The position numbers were made by a program, and so were the translations under genes. The notes beneath the pieces were generated by a model. The model worked only from the letters and a program-made list of their open reading frames with translations. It had not been told where the DNA came from and did no database searches. Shown here piece after piece: positions 26,692-36,481 of a stretch of DNA of 63,474 bases. The stretch spans positions 1-63,474 of the forward strand of contig CAZIYJ010000015.1 of assembly GCA_964543475.1 (NCBI GenBank), written 5' to 3'. Within the stretch, counting starts at the first letter, position 1. Each line of letters starts with the position of its first letter. The DNA comes from JAYSYM01 sp964543475 (GTDB lineage: Bacteria > Bdellovibrionota > Bdellovibrionia > Bdellovibrionales > JAMPXM01).

Positions 26692-28698
26692 ATGAATATC
26701 AACAATCCGCGGAGAGATATCACGTTGTTCAATCCTAAAAGGCGCTATCTTCCTGATTATCGCCCCGAAGTCGATGGACTTCGAGGAATTGCAGTCATTG
26801 CTGTCATTCTGTACCATCTAAATTCGGATTGGATTCCGGGCGGCTACCTTGGCGTCGATGTCTTCTTTGCCTTGAGCGGTTTTCTCATTACTCAATTGCT
26901 TTACAATGAATTTAAAAGAAAATCTAAAATTCAACTTACTGACTTTTACGTACGTCGAATCAAAAGACTCTTTCCTGCATTCGCAGCAATGATTCTCTTT
27001 TGCATGATTCTCGCTCCTGCATTGATGTTACCAAAGCAAATGAATAGCTTTTATATGAGCGCTATCTCCGCGCTCACATTCACTTCGAACTACTACTTTT
27101 TTTGGTTCACCGGATATTTTGATCCAATTGCACTTGAAATGCCCCTCTTGCATACTTGGACCCTTGCAGTTGAAGCTCAATTTTATTTTATTTTTCCGTT
27201 TCTTCTATCGCAACTCTTTCGATTTAAAAATGCAAACATCACCTTAGTTTTAGGCCTACTTGCACTCATGTCTTTTTCATTGGCCACTCTGCGCACGGAC
27301 CAATTTGCAAGTGCTGGATTTTATCTGATCACATCGCGAGCGTGGGAATTGCTATTGGGAGCAATTGCATTTTTGATTTCGGCGAGGCTCGTCCACCTTG
27401 TGACCAGTTCTTTAATTCGTGAACTGATCGCATCAATCAGTTTAGTTGGGATTTTAATAAGCTTTTTCGTATTTGATAAATATACGCCGATGCCGGGAAA
27501 GTATGCTCTGTTACCTTGCGTCGGCACAATTATGCTCTTGGTCTTCGGTCAGAGGCCTTCGTTTGCTAAACAAGTGCTCTCCTCGAGAACTTTAGTGAGC
27601 ATTGGTCTTGTTTCATATGGTCTTTATCTTTGGCATTATCCTGTCCTCGCATTCGCTAGAATAATCTTCGGAAGCGAACTCAGCTTAAGTTTATTGGTGC
27701 TCTCTTTAATTTTGATCCTTGCACTCGCTTTACTCAGCTACGCGTTGCTAGAAGCACCGATCTTAAGTAATCGAACCGCGACAACCAAAAAAGTTTTTTG
27801 GGTTTGGGTGGCAACAACACTAACGGGGATAATTTTAGCATTTACCCTTAATTTAAACGCCAATTCTCTTTTTACAAAGCGAGTCGGAAGCGAAAACGCC
27901 AAGCTCTTGATACCTCAAGAAACGCTCTCCCGCCAATCACAAGAGGGCTGCTTTCAAAGAAGTCGAGATTCAAAAGCTGCAAATTTCGAAGAGAAATGCT
28001 GGAAGGTCGAAGGAAAGAAAAGAGTTCTTCTCATTGGAGATTCTCTTGCAGCGAGCTTAGCGCCTGAATTAAAGAAGTTGCTGTCTCATGACGGTATCGA
28101 ATTGGCGCAGCTTAATGCGTCCTACTGTGTCCCTCTGATTCAAAAATTTTCAAAGAATCGATCCCACGTGGGAACCCTACGATGTGAAGAGATTAATCGT
28201 TTTATCCGGGAGAAAATCTCTGAACATCGCTATGATGCCGTCATTCTCTCCGCGTCTTATATCGACTATTTTTATAAGAAAAATCCTGACACCTCTGCAA
28301 ACGATTTTCTTGCGCTGTTCTTAAACGAACTACGCTCTCTTTCAAAGAGCCAAAAATTAATTGTAGTAGGACAGTTTCCCACTTGGACTTCTAATCTTCC
28401 ACAGCTCATTCATTCTGAGATACTTCTTAAAGACTCGAGCCCAGCTGAGGTTTCAACTCATGGATTAGATCCTTTATCTCTTAGTTATGAAAAAGATTTT
28501 TCATCGATAGTCAGTTCAACTGGAGGCACGTTTATTTCGGTGATAGATCATCTCTGCTCAGATGGCGCTTGTCGCCGCATCCTATCGAACAAAGGCGGTT
28601 TAATTTCGTTCGATCGCTCACATCTTTCGTCAGCAGGGGCCGAGTACCTGTCTCAGACTCTTATCCTAAAAGCAATTTTCCTGAAGTTTCGCGATTGA
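26692..28698 (+). CDS. OafA/YrhL-type acyltransferase with SGNH domain
   Basis: A 668-residue O-acyltransferase. Residues 15-380 form the ten-helix acyltransferase-3 domain (YRPEVDGLRGIAV, LYHL, FFALSGFLI, RRIKRLFPA). A final helix leads to a periplasmic SGNH domain with block I LLIGDSLAAS near 450 and a block V DRSHLSSAG near 648. This architecture O-acetylates peptidoglycan, O-antigen or capsule sugars. The start ATG 26692 (GGTGG just upstream) is preferred to a TTG at 26623. Confidence 0.9.
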   Translation: MNINNPRRDITLFNPKRRYLPDYRPEVDGLRGIAVIAVILYHLNSDWIPGGYLGVDVFFALSGFLITQLLYNEFKRKSKIQLTDFYVRRIKRLFPAFAAMILFCMILAPALMLPKQMNSFYMSAISALTFTSNYYFFWFTGYFDPIALEMPLLHTWTLAVEAQFYFIFPFLLSQLFRFKNANITLVLGLLALMSFSLATLRTDQFASAGFYLITSRAWELLLGAIAFLISARLVHLVTSSLIRELIASISLVGILISFFVFDKYTPMPGKYALLPCVGTIMLLVFGQRPSFAKQVLSSRTLVSIGLVSYGLYLWHYPVLAFARIIFGSELSLSLLVLSLILILALALLSYALLEAPILSNRTATTKKVFWVWVATTLTGIILAFTLNLNANSLFTKRVGSENAKLLIPQETLSRQSQEGCFQRSRDSKAANFEEKCWKVEGKKRVLLIGDSLAASLAPELKKLLSHDGIELAQLNASYCVPLIQKFSKNRSHVGTLRCEEINRFIREKISEHRYDAVILSASYIDYFYKKNPDTSANDFLALFLNELRSLSKSQKLIVVGQFPTWTSNLPQLIHSEILLKDSSPAEVSTHGLDPLSLSYEKDFSSIVSSTGGTFISVIDHLCSDGACRRILSNKGGLISFDRSHLSSAGAEYLSQTLILKAIFLKFRD

Positions 28699-29722
28699 TC
28701 GCGTACCTAAACTGAAATATTTTTCGATCCAAATAGTAATGTGAGTATGAAAGAGCCATTGAAATACTGGCAACAATCTTTAGTTCAAGCGAAACGGTTT
28801 GCCCTTGATTCATTGCTGCCGCAAAAAATTCTCGAAAGAAGGCGAAAGCCACGACAAAAACAACAGCGATGACGCCGATTCTTTTCCACGCACCATCTTT
28901 TGATGACGACATCATCTTTCGCGTGACAAAAGTATACTCCATTCCATGGACGACCTGGGCTCCCCAGACGCCCCAATGAGTAAAGTAAACCAGCCCCCAA
29001 AGAATGTAGCGAGCCGAATAAATAGCTTTTTTAAGGCGAATGACAGAAGGATAAAAAAACATATTTAATGCCAAAGTGAAAGCCGTCACAGCAACCGCCC
29101 ACTTTAAAAGAAAAAGTACATTTTCAATTTCTAAAAAATGAAAATCCGAAGCCTTTGTGAAACCTATTAATATCGTAGTTATAAAAATTATTCCTAACAA
29201 AAGCAGCAACAAAAATCTTTCAACGTTTTCACGCCTGCGAATACCTTTTGCATTTGTTTCATCCTTTATTTTTTGATTATAAAGAAGTGAAAGACCGAAC
29301 GTCTGCGATAAGGCGTGATGAGTCGGGATAAAAATAAGCATGAAGTATAAAGAAAATTTTGTGAGTTGACTGTCCATTGTGCAAAATAAAATGAAAAAGA
29401 AAACTGCCAAACCGATATTCAAAAGTAGAATTTGCCGCCAGAATTTATTTGGATTACGCGTGTTGTTCTGAGTAATCCAGCGCCTCATTTCGGGCAAATT
29501 GAAAATCATTATGTACGTAAACGCATTGTGTGTAACATTCAGAAGAAGAATGTCGACGATAATACGCGGCACAAGGGTTGTTAAATCATAATTCCAATTC
29601 AAAATTGCATCTATAGACGCTAAAGCTAACAACAGAAACGGCAAAAGAAGATTAATTTCCTCATCGCCATTTTTGAAAATGGAAATAGACGAATGTGGTT
29701 TCGCCCTAGCATCTTTTTGCAT
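28661..29722 (-). CDS. Polytopic membrane protein of unknown function (paralogue A)
   Basis: A 353-residue protein with about nine hydrophobic helices. It is paralogous to 33089-34168: both share the order of helices, a THNAF/IHIFFTF motif after helix 2, a basic loop before helix 3 (NPNKFW / NEKKFW) and a conserved HALSQTFGLSLLY / HRLFQARGLAGLY segment. A late WGxxHGxEY/IHGIEY motif is also shared. Histidines in helices suggest metal or haem binding, but I recognise no family. It overlaps the end of the OafA-like gene by 38 bp. Confidence 0.75.
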   Translation of the reverse strand: MQKDARAKPHSSISIFKNGDEEINLLLPFLLLALASIDAILNWNYDLTTLVPRIIVDILLLNVTHNAFTYIMIFNLPEMRRWITQNNTRNPNKFWRQILLLNIGLAVFFFILFCTMDSQLTKFSLYFMLIFIPTHHALSQTFGLSLLYNQKIKDETNAKGIRRRENVERFLLLLLLGIIFITTILIGFTKASDFHFLEIENVLFLLKWAVAVTAFTLALNMFFYPSVIRLKKAIYSARYILWGLVYFTHWGVWGAQVVHGMEYTFVTRKMMSSSKDGAWKRIGVIAVVFVVAFAFFREFFAAAMNQGQTVSLELKIVASISMALSYSHYYLDRKIFQFRYAINRETSGKLLLG

Positions 29723-29867
29723 CCGTTAAGTCTAAGGGGCCAACGTCAGTCAGTGCAACTGAAGTCAGGTTTATTTCGGCGATAGATCCCTCTTAATGCG
29801 CCAGGCTGCGAGCACATAAAAGTATCGAAATGCCATAGTTTAACACGCCAACATCAGTTACAATTTT

Positions 29868-30593
29868 TTGATGCTTGAATTTCTAGTGATATTAGTTCTT
29901 CTTGCGGCGATTGAAGCTATTAAATTTTCGCTTATTTCAGGGGGAGTGTTTGTCTTTTTCAGATCACCCCTTCATAGGCGATTTAAGCGGCTACAGACAG
30001 TCCATGCAAATAGAAAAGCGATTTTACGCGAAGTCGGATATTCTTCTCTGACGTTTTTGATTTTTGGCCTCGTGTTTACACTTCCCTTTCACAGCCTCTT
30101 CAAACCTTATACTCAGATTTATGACTCCCCTGATCAGTTCGGAATGCCCTATTTATTTTTTTCGGCGGCACTGCTTTTTTTGTTTTTTGATGCTTATTTT
30201 TATTGGACTCACCGAGCACTTCATCATTTTAGTTTTTTAAAACGTGTTCATGCGATTCATCACTTGTCGACAACTCCAACATCCTTTGCGACACATTCAT
30301 TTCATCCCGTAGAAGCATTTATTCACTCGATTTGGTTTTTGCCTTTAGTTTTTCTGATTCCGCTCCAGCGAGATCTATTGATCGTATTTCAAGTTGCGAC
30401 CCTTCTTCACAATGCTCTAGCCCATTCGGGCTTCGAAATTTATTCGGAGAAGATTTTAAAGCTGAAAATCTTTCGTTATCTCTCGACTCCCACATTTCAT
30501 GACAATCACCATCAATCACCTAGTTATAACTTTGGACTGACATTCTTGTGGTGGGATCGCTTGATGAAAACTCACCGAAATTCTGATTCATAA
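29868..30593 (+). CDS. Fatty acid hydroxylase / sterol desaturase family protein
   Basis: A 241-residue integral membrane di-iron protein. Histidine boxes are HRALHH (near 118-123), HAIHH with following HSFHP (near 130-147) and HDNHH near the C-terminus. The family hydroxylates or desaturates lipids. It is the first gene of a tight operon with the MBOAT and SGNH genes (2-bp and 1-bp gaps), which suggests lipid or acyl-chain modification. The exact substrate is unknown. Confidence 0.88.
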   Translation: MMLEFLVILVLLAAIEAIKFSLISGGVFVFFRSPLHRRFKRLQTVHANRKAILREVGYSSLTFLIFGLVFTLPFHSLFKPYTQIYDSPDQFGMPYLFFSAALLFLFFDAYFYWTHRALHHFSFLKRVHAIHHLSTTPTSFATHSFHPVEAFIHSIWFLPLVFLIPLQRDLLIVFQVATLLHNALAHSGFEIYSEKILKLKIFRYLSTPTFHDNHHQSPSYNFGLTFLWWDRLMKTHRNSDS

Positions 30594-30594
30594 C

Positions 30595-31953
30595 ATGGGC
30601 TTTATATCGATTGATTTTTTTCTGCTTGTCATCAGCTCTGTCGCACTTCTTTGGTTAGAGCCGGCTCTTTGGTTTCGAAAATTTTTAATTCTTTTCGTCA
30701 GTTTCATTTTTGTTTTTTCTTATTTAAGCTCTGAAACCGGCCTCGTCTTCTCCGCATTTATTCTCATTTCCTATGCTTCTGTCTATTTGAGTAAAATCCT
30801 TCATCAGAACAGATACCTTCTATCCATCGCTTTGGGCTTCACGCTCTTCTTTATCCTCTCACGTTATTACTTTGGCGCGGCAGGCGTCGTGGGGCTTTCG
30901 TATATCTTCTTTCGAGTTATTATGATTATTTTTGATTCTAAAATTAAACGCATAGGCTTTTTGCATGTGATTTCATATCTAATTTATTATCCAGCACTGG
31001 CTTCAGGTCCCCTTCAAAACTATTCTGAATTTAAAAATGACATCGAATTTTTCGAAAAACCAAAGCCAGATGAACTGATTAGCATTTCCTTCAGAGCAAT
31101 CTGGGGTTTTTTGAAAGTCGCCATCGCTGGGCCCTTTCTTCTACAAATGACAGATTTATTAAACTCGAATAGCTTGGATTTCTCAAAGCTGGCTTTCGGT
31201 TTTGCACTTGCTCCGGCAGCCATCTATATTAATTTTTCAGGCTACATGGACCTCGCTATATCAATTTCGCGACTCAACGGCATAAGACTTCCTGAAAATT
31301 TTAATTTTCCATTTCTATCTCAACACCCTATCGAGTTTTGGAATCGTTGGCATATCACAGTTTCTAAATGGTTTAGCGATTTCGTCTTTTATCCTAGTTA
31401 CACATGGCTAAAAGAGACTTTTCCTGTTGAAAAAGAAGATCGCTTCTGGTGGGCCATCACGGCCGCCTTGCTGACATTTTTGATGATGGGCTGGTGGCAT
31501 GGTTCAGAAGCAAATTTTCTTTTAGGTGGCTTCACACGCGGAGCCGGAGTCATGCTTGTCATCTTTATTTTTCGATCGAAACGATTTGTTGAGCCGCAAT
31601 CTTTCTTTAAAAAGATGATACTACGCACCTCAACCTTTCTCTACTTTGCAGTAGGATGGATATTTTTTAGATATTCCTTGCCAGAGCTCGACACCATTTT
31701 CCAAAGATTTGATATGTTTCAAGTGGCTCAAGCGATACTCATAGCACCACTCATGGTCGTCTCGTTTCTATTAGCCCACGACCTTGTTATCCACGGCGGA
31801 ACTAGGATAATTCTGAGGTTTTGGCAATTGAAGAGGTCCGCACAGTGGGCGATCTTCGTGCTCGTCATATTATTGGTTACAATTGCAGTTAGCTCTTTTG
31901 AATTGCTTCCGAATGATAAACAATTGACTGAAAGTATTTATAAGGCGTTTTAG
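30595..31953 (+). CDS. MBOAT-family O-acyltransferase (AlgI/DltB-like)
   Basis: A 452-residue protein with about ten helices and the MBOAT core. It contains YPALASGPLQNY near 130, FWNRWHITVSKWF near 245 and the active-site histidine H302 in MGWWHGSEANF. AlgI/DltB enzymes carry acyl groups across the membrane to a periplasmic partner. The next gene encodes an SGNH-like protein that could be that partner, as AlgJ/AlgX or DltD are elsewhere. Confidence 0.92.
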   Translation: MGFISIDFFLLVISSVALLWLEPALWFRKFLILFVSFIFVFSYLSSETGLVFSAFILISYASVYLSKILHQNRYLLSIALGFTLFFILSRYYFGAAGVVGLSYIFFRVIMIIFDSKIKRIGFLHVISYLIYYPALASGPLQNYSEFKNDIEFFEKPKPDELISISFRAIWGFLKVAIAGPFLLQMTDLLNSNSLDFSKLAFGFALAPAAIYINFSGYMDLAISISRLNGIRLPENFNFPFLSQHPIEFWNRWHITVSKWFSDFVFYPSYTWLKETFPVEKEDRFWWAITAALLTFLMMGWWHGSEANFLLGGFTRGAGVMLVIFIFRSKRFVEPQSFFKKMILRTSTFLYFAVGWIFFRYSLPELDTIFQRFDMFQVAQAILIAPLMVVSFLLAHDLVIHGGTRIILRFWQLKRSAQWAIFVLVILLVTIAVSSFELLPNDKQLTESIYKAF

Positions 31954-31954
31954 A

Positions 31955-33112
31955 TTGAACAAGAATAAAGCTCTTTTCATATTGCTGACTCTGATTTTTC
32001 TATACATCAGCATAGAAATTCTTCTCCGCGGCATGGGTCTGACGCCTCAAGTGATTTCATATACCCACGATTGGTCGTTAAAAGTTAGCAAGTCTGTGCT
32101 TTCTGAAAACGATGATTCCAATTCTGACTTCCAAATTAAGTACAAAATGCCGGCTCCAATAAATCCGCAAAAACAGCGAGAACTTCCCAAGATTGAACCT
32201 ATTCAATCCCTCGTGTATCAACCGGGAATTAGAAAACTATCAGACGAGTTTGGCATCTTTCATAAGAGCTCAATTCAATCTCGGTCTATTCGAAAAAGCC
32301 TTCAGGGAAAAAGCGATTTTGACGTCATCTATTCGACAGACGAGCTAGGCAGGAGAAGGACCATCTATCAAGAAGACTTGAATCGAAAGACTTCAGTCGC
32401 AGTCTTCGGCTCTTCAGATGTCTTCGGTTATGGGCTTGATGATAACCAGACAATTCCCTCATTTATTGCAACACATTCACAAGCACGCGCGCTGAACTAT
32501 GGCAGTGATCTGTGGGGGCCGGGTAACTTCTTTCTCTATAGCAAAAGTAAGTATTTTCCGAGTGAATCTGAGAAGGCCAAAAGAAATCTAGTTCTTATTT
32601 TTTGCAACCCAACTCATATGGATCGCTTGATTGGTCATTTGAATATCTACCGATTTCTTCCTGCTTGGGTTCATTTTTTACCAAGTTTTTCACTTAAGGA
32701 TAAAAAACTTCAGCACACAGGCTATCTCAGCGAGGCAGAACCCCGAAATACTCTCCTCAAGATTTTCGCCAAAAGTAGTCTCTTGGCTCTACTGGGCATT
32801 GATTACCCTCTCTATATTGAACCAGATCAACTCTCACTTTATGCAAAAGTCATGAGTGAAACCAAAGCCGAAATCAAAAGAAAAATTCCCGATGCAGAAT
32901 TTATCGCAGTCTTTCGACCTGGACCTGCAAACAAGAAAACCATAAAGGCTATGATAAACGCGCTTAACCTCGAAGGGATTCATACGCTTGACTATTCTCA
33001 AATCCAAATCGAGCAATATATCACCGAGCCTGTATTTGTTAGTGACTATCACCCATCAAGTGCCTCTAACGAATTCATCGCAAAAATGTTAATTCATGAT
33101 CTTGGCATCTAG
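31955..33112 (+). CDS. Membrane-anchored SGNH-like protein (paralogue A)
   Basis: A 385-residue protein starting at TTG 31955, one base after the MBOAT stop. One N-terminal helix anchors a periplasmic domain. Block I reads FGSSDVFGYG near 152, with GSS in place of GDS, and block V is SDYHPSS near 370, so Ser and Asp/His are kept. It is clearly paralogous to 53586-54707 (shared LWGPGN, TRLIGxLNxYR-like segments). It is probably the periplasmic acyl acceptor or donor partner of the MBOAT protein. Confidence 0.8.
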   Translation: MNKNKALFILLTLIFLYISIEILLRGMGLTPQVISYTHDWSLKVSKSVLSENDDSNSDFQIKYKMPAPINPQKQRELPKIEPIQSLVYQPGIRKLSDEFGIFHKSSIQSRSIRKSLQGKSDFDVIYSTDELGRRRTIYQEDLNRKTSVAVFGSSDVFGYGLDDNQTIPSFIATHSQARALNYGSDLWGPGNFFLYSKSKYFPSESEKAKRNLVLIFCNPTHMDRLIGHLNIYRFLPAWVHFLPSFSLKDKKLQHTGYLSEAEPRNTLLKIFAKSSLLALLGIDYPLYIEPDQLSLYAKVMSETKAEIKRKIPDAEFIAVFRPGPANKKTIKAMINALNLEGIHTLDYSQIQIEQYITEPVFVSDYHPSSASNEFIAKMLIHDLGI

Positions 33113-34168
33113 CCTATTTTGACTTAATCGACTTACGACTAAAGGGCCGATAATATCTCTCGTTTTCTGATTTCTCATCCTGAATAGAAAACGTTCGCAG
33201 ACAAAGTGAGCATGGGCGACTCCAGCGATTAACGAAGCCGCAATCAATCCGAAAAATGTTGGCGTCAAAAAGAGATAAGCCGAAGTAAGAAGTGCGCCCA
33301 CAGAAGTTGTGACCAATAGCAGTCTCTGAAATGTTTTTTTCGAGTCAGCTTCAATCGAAGAATTTCTGCGCAATTTATTTAATAGTAGGATGTATTCGAT
33401 CCCATGGATCGCCCCTAGTGAAAGCAAAGCCGCAAGACTAAAGAAGCTCAGGGGCACTAACAATAGACGTAATAGAAATATCGCTTTAAAGCTCCCACTC
33501 CATGTTTTTCTATCTCGACTTGCCTCCCAAAAAATGAGTGCAACAATCAGATACATAAATCCCAACATGAAAAAATGAATATCTGATGGGTGAGTATGTA
33601 TGACATGATGAGTACTATCAGTTGGGCTTCTAATGAGCGCGCTTGCGATAACCATCAAAATTAACGCGCGGTAAAGATACTTTCTCATGCTCCCCGAATT
33701 ATTAGCACTCCAGTCTGATTCGACTTCGTGTTCGTAAAGTCCTGCAAGGCCTCGGGCCTGAAACAATCTGTGAATGACTGAGGCGAAGACAAAGACAAAT
33801 TGGACAATCCACGTCTGAGAAGGAAACTGCGTTCGAAAAGAAATATAAAATGCTGCAGACAAAACAGTCATCGTAAAAATTGAAAGCAAAGTGAACGCCC
33901 AAAACTTTTTTTCGTTCGCAAATCTTGTTTGCTCAATCCATTGCTTGCCTTCAGGAAACGACCCTAAAAACACAAAAGTAAAAAAAATATGAATGGTATC
34001 AAAAAATAAGACGCTCGATATGAAGCGAAAGGGTTTTTCAGAAAGACCCGGTCCAATTTGCCATCCGAAAATAAGACTTAAAAAAACAGCAACGATTAAA
34101 AACATCACAAAAAGATGTGACATGATTTCTTCTCGCTGATTGAAAATACTAACACGATAAAAATTCAA
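33089..34168 (-). CDS. Polytopic membrane protein of unknown function (paralogue B)
   Basis: A 359-residue protein with about nine helices, the paralogue of 28661-29722. Conserved features include the IHIFFTF motif, ANEKKFW, HRLFQARGLAGLY and LGAIHGIEYI. The two copies bracket the hydroxylase-MBOAT-SGNH operon and both run against it. This arrangement suggests related roles. It overlaps the end of the SGNH gene by 24 bp. No family recognised. Confidence 0.75.
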   Translation of the reverse strand: MNFYRVSIFNQREEIMSHLFVMFLIVAVFLSLIFGWQIGPGLSEKPFRFISSVLFFDTIHIFFTFVFLGSFPEGKQWIEQTRFANEKKFWAFTLLSIFTMTVLSAAFYISFRTQFPSQTWIVQFVFVFASVIHRLFQARGLAGLYEHEVESDWSANNSGSMRKYLYRALILMVIASALIRSPTDSTHHVIHTHPSDIHFFMLGFMYLIVALIFWEASRDRKTWSGSFKAIFLLRLLLVPLSFFSLAALLSLGAIHGIEYILLLNKLRRNSSIEADSKKTFQRLLLVTTSVGALLTSAYLFLTPTFFGLIAASLIAGVAHAHFVCERFLFRMRNQKTRDIIGPLVVSRLSQNRLDAKIMN

Positions 34169-34189
34169 AAATTCTTATCCCTTTCCCAT

Positions 34190-35563
34190 TTAAGGTTCTC
34201 GATACACTCGATAGGTTGAATTTATTCTATTTTTAAATACCAAGGAAAAAGTCTCTTTTTCTTGATCGACCTCAATCAAGTCATGTTTAGAGTATACTTT
34301 GCCACCGCAGCCGACGGATAGAATACCTGTTTCATCCACCTGAACTGAGCCCATCAATGTACAAAAGCCTGATAGCTTGTATGCGACCTCGAAGCTCTTA
34401 AGAGATTTAGATGCTATATCTAGATTATATTTAAGGACTCGCGAGGGACATTCTATTAACGTTAATGGACCACAGGACCGGTTTTGGTAAATTGTTAATT
34501 GTTGCGATTTTGAATTCCAGCTTGCCGTATGCTGAAAGTGGGGAAATTGATTCAGCTTAAGACTAAACTGGTCGGAAAATCCCCCTAAATTCCAATCTAT
34601 GGTTTTAGATTTCTTATTAAGGTATCCAACACCATTTTCACCCATGCTGATAATATAACTTTCTTTATCTACTACCTGTATAGAATTGAAATGGATCATC
34701 TCAATTGCGGGGATATTATTTAATTCGGTCATAAATGTGCCGGGCAATGCTTCTGTATCGAACTGCTTAAGATAGTCAGACACACCCCAATCAAAAAGAA
34801 GTCGATCGTCTTTGAATTCGCGAATTCGTTTATCAATATAAACACGGCCCGATTTCGTCCGATTTAACTCTGCTATAATGGCGACATAGTGATTGAGATC
34901 AAAAAGCAAAAACTCATGACTATCGATAACTCTTTCAATTTTTTTTACCAGCTCAAAGTTTTCATTTAAAATGTAACGATAGCCAAATCCACCTAATGAA
35001 GTCGTGACAGTTTTAGCTTCTAAGTAGCTGTAATAATTTTTTCCATCAATTTTATGTGGCCTAAAGTCTAAACAAACAATGTTGCTTTTTCTGTAGAACG
35101 AAAGCTCGGCATTTTCGTCTAGTACAATAAGCTTGCATTCATTTGCCGGCACAATTGAAAAAATCCAGGGCTTTTTTAACTTTGATTTTCCATTAACAGT
35201 GTACTCTGGAAAATCTGGAAGCAGATGAATTTCCCAATTGTACTTTTTCCCGTTGCTTTCATAGGTGAGTCTATGGATTTGAGTTTTTGGAAGGCCTTTG
35301 ATATTCAGCTTAACGCTTTGCTTTAAGTCGCAGATTTTTTTGTCTAACAGGCAATGGGATAAGTTTTTGCTTGTAAACTTAATTGCTGGAGGATTTTTTT
35401 TAAAATACTCTGAAATTATAATTTTCCTGGATTCAGCATCATAATGAACATACTGAGCTGATACATTTTCAATTTTAAAAATATCTTCGTGATCGGCGAA
35501 TGAAATAACTCCATACACCTGAACGAGGAATGTTAAAAATAGTTTAACGGCAAAATTCAGCAT
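34190..35563 (-). CDS. Arylsulfotransferase-like exported beta-propeller
   Basis: A 457-residue protein with a signal peptide (MLNFAVKLFLTFLVQVYG). Features resemble the ASST family: HEFLLFDLNHYVAI in mid-protein, MIHFNSIQVVDKESYIISMG, a KSKTIDWNLGG blade end and FPHFQHTASW. In true arylsulfotransferases the corresponding histidines transfer sulfate between phenols in the periplasm. Start ATG 35563 gives the signal peptide; a longer frame begins at 35599. It overlaps the cytochrome P460 gene by 20 bp, so the two are coupled. Confidence 0.65.
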   Translation of the reverse strand: MLNFAVKLFLTFLVQVYGVISFADHEDIFKIENVSAQYVHYDAESRKIIISEYFKKNPPAIKFTSKNLSHCLLDKKICDLKQSVKLNIKGLPKTQIHRLTYESNGKKYNWEIHLLPDFPEYTVNGKSKLKKPWIFSIVPANECKLIVLDENAELSFYRKSNIVCLDFRPHKIDGKNYYSYLEAKTVTTSLGGFGYRYILNENFELVKKIERVIDSHEFLLFDLNHYVAIIAELNRTKSGRVYIDKRIREFKDDRLLFDWGVSDYLKQFDTEALPGTFMTELNNIPAIEMIHFNSIQVVDKESYIISMGENGVGYLNKKSKTIDWNLGGFSDQFSLKLNQFPHFQHTASWNSKSQQLTIYQNRSCGPLTLIECPSRVLKYNLDIASKSLKSFEVAYKLSGFCTLMGSVQVDETGILSVGCGGKVYSKHDLIEVDQEKETFSLVFKNRINSTYRVYREP

Positions 35564-36440
35564 CTCTAACTTTTTTAGAATTAAAATAAACGACGGCACG
35601 ATAAGAATTCTGATCTGTTGAAGAGTCGCAGGTACCGGATTTCTCTTTACGTAAAATCAAGGTGAAGCTGCTTTTATCAACATAAAGAATAGCATTTCGA
35701 GCAAAAGACTTCGATCGCTCAAGCAGAAGTGGAATGACTTCGTCTAATGTGCCTGAAAATGCATTTTTTTGAAGATCACCCTCAAGGGATTCAATTTTAG
35801 CTGATCTTCCAACTAAAAATTCGCGGGCACCTTCAAATTCTTTTTCTTCGCGTGATGAAAATTTGATAACAGAACTTCCATTTTTGAGCTCAGGAAAGCT
35901 GCCTAAATTTTTAAAAAAATCTTTTTTAAAAGCTCGCGAAAAAACATAATCTCTTTCCGGTACAATCCTGTGGCATGCGGCACAAGCTAAAGTGGCTTGT
36001 TTCACTCCACCTTCAAACAGATGCCCTTCCGAATCAAACAAAGCGTAGCCCCAACCATCTGTTTCTTTATACTTCTTTTTATCCTTCAACATAAATTGAT
36101 ATCGCACTGATGATGAGGGCATGCGAGAACTTGTAAATGCAGGATCTTGCTCGGTCATAATAGCTGTTTTGGCAAACATAGCACCATCCGGGTAGTCGGG
36201 TTTCATGCTAAACATGGACTTCCAAGCAACTTCATTGGCGTAGGTAAAACGCATTTCTTTTGAGTCTTCTCGATATCGGACAGTTACCAGTCTCCAGTTT
36301 TTTTCAAAGTCTTTGAAAGTGTCATATTTGATATCATTCATTTGATGGTGTTTTTCACGTGATGATGTGAAATAGCTTTGGGCCGGCATGGCACAAATAA
36401 GAAAGATTAGATTAGAGAGAATAAATTTAATTTTCTTCAT
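35544..36440 (-). CDS. Cytochrome P460-family c-type haem protein
   Basis: A 298-residue exported protein with a signal peptide ending PAQS. A cytochrome P460 domain (about 40-180) has WGYALFDSEG and the haem motif C153-AAC-H157. P460 proteins oxidise hydroxylamine or related compounds with a cross-linked haem; whether the cross-link residue is present I cannot judge. The last ~110 residues are outside the usual domain. It is co-transcribed with the arylsulfotransferase-like gene. Confidence 0.8.
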   Translation of the reverse strand: MKKIKFILSNLIFLICAMPAQSYFTSSREKHHQMNDIKYDTFKDFEKNWRLVTVRYREDSKEMRFTYANEVAWKSMFSMKPDYPDGAMFAKTAIMTEQDPAFTSSRMPSSSVRYQFMLKDKKKYKETDGWGYALFDSEGHLFEGGVKQATLACAACHRIVPERDYVFSRAFKKDFFKNLGSFPELKNGSSVIKFSSREEKEFEGAREFLVGRSAKIESLEGDLQKNAFSGTLDEVIPLLLERSKSFARNAILYVDKSSFTLILRKEKSGTCDSSTDQNSYRAVVYFNSKKVRDAEFCR

Positions 36441-36481
36441 TGGTAACTTCCGTGTAAATTTAAAAGTACCCTCACTTCTTC

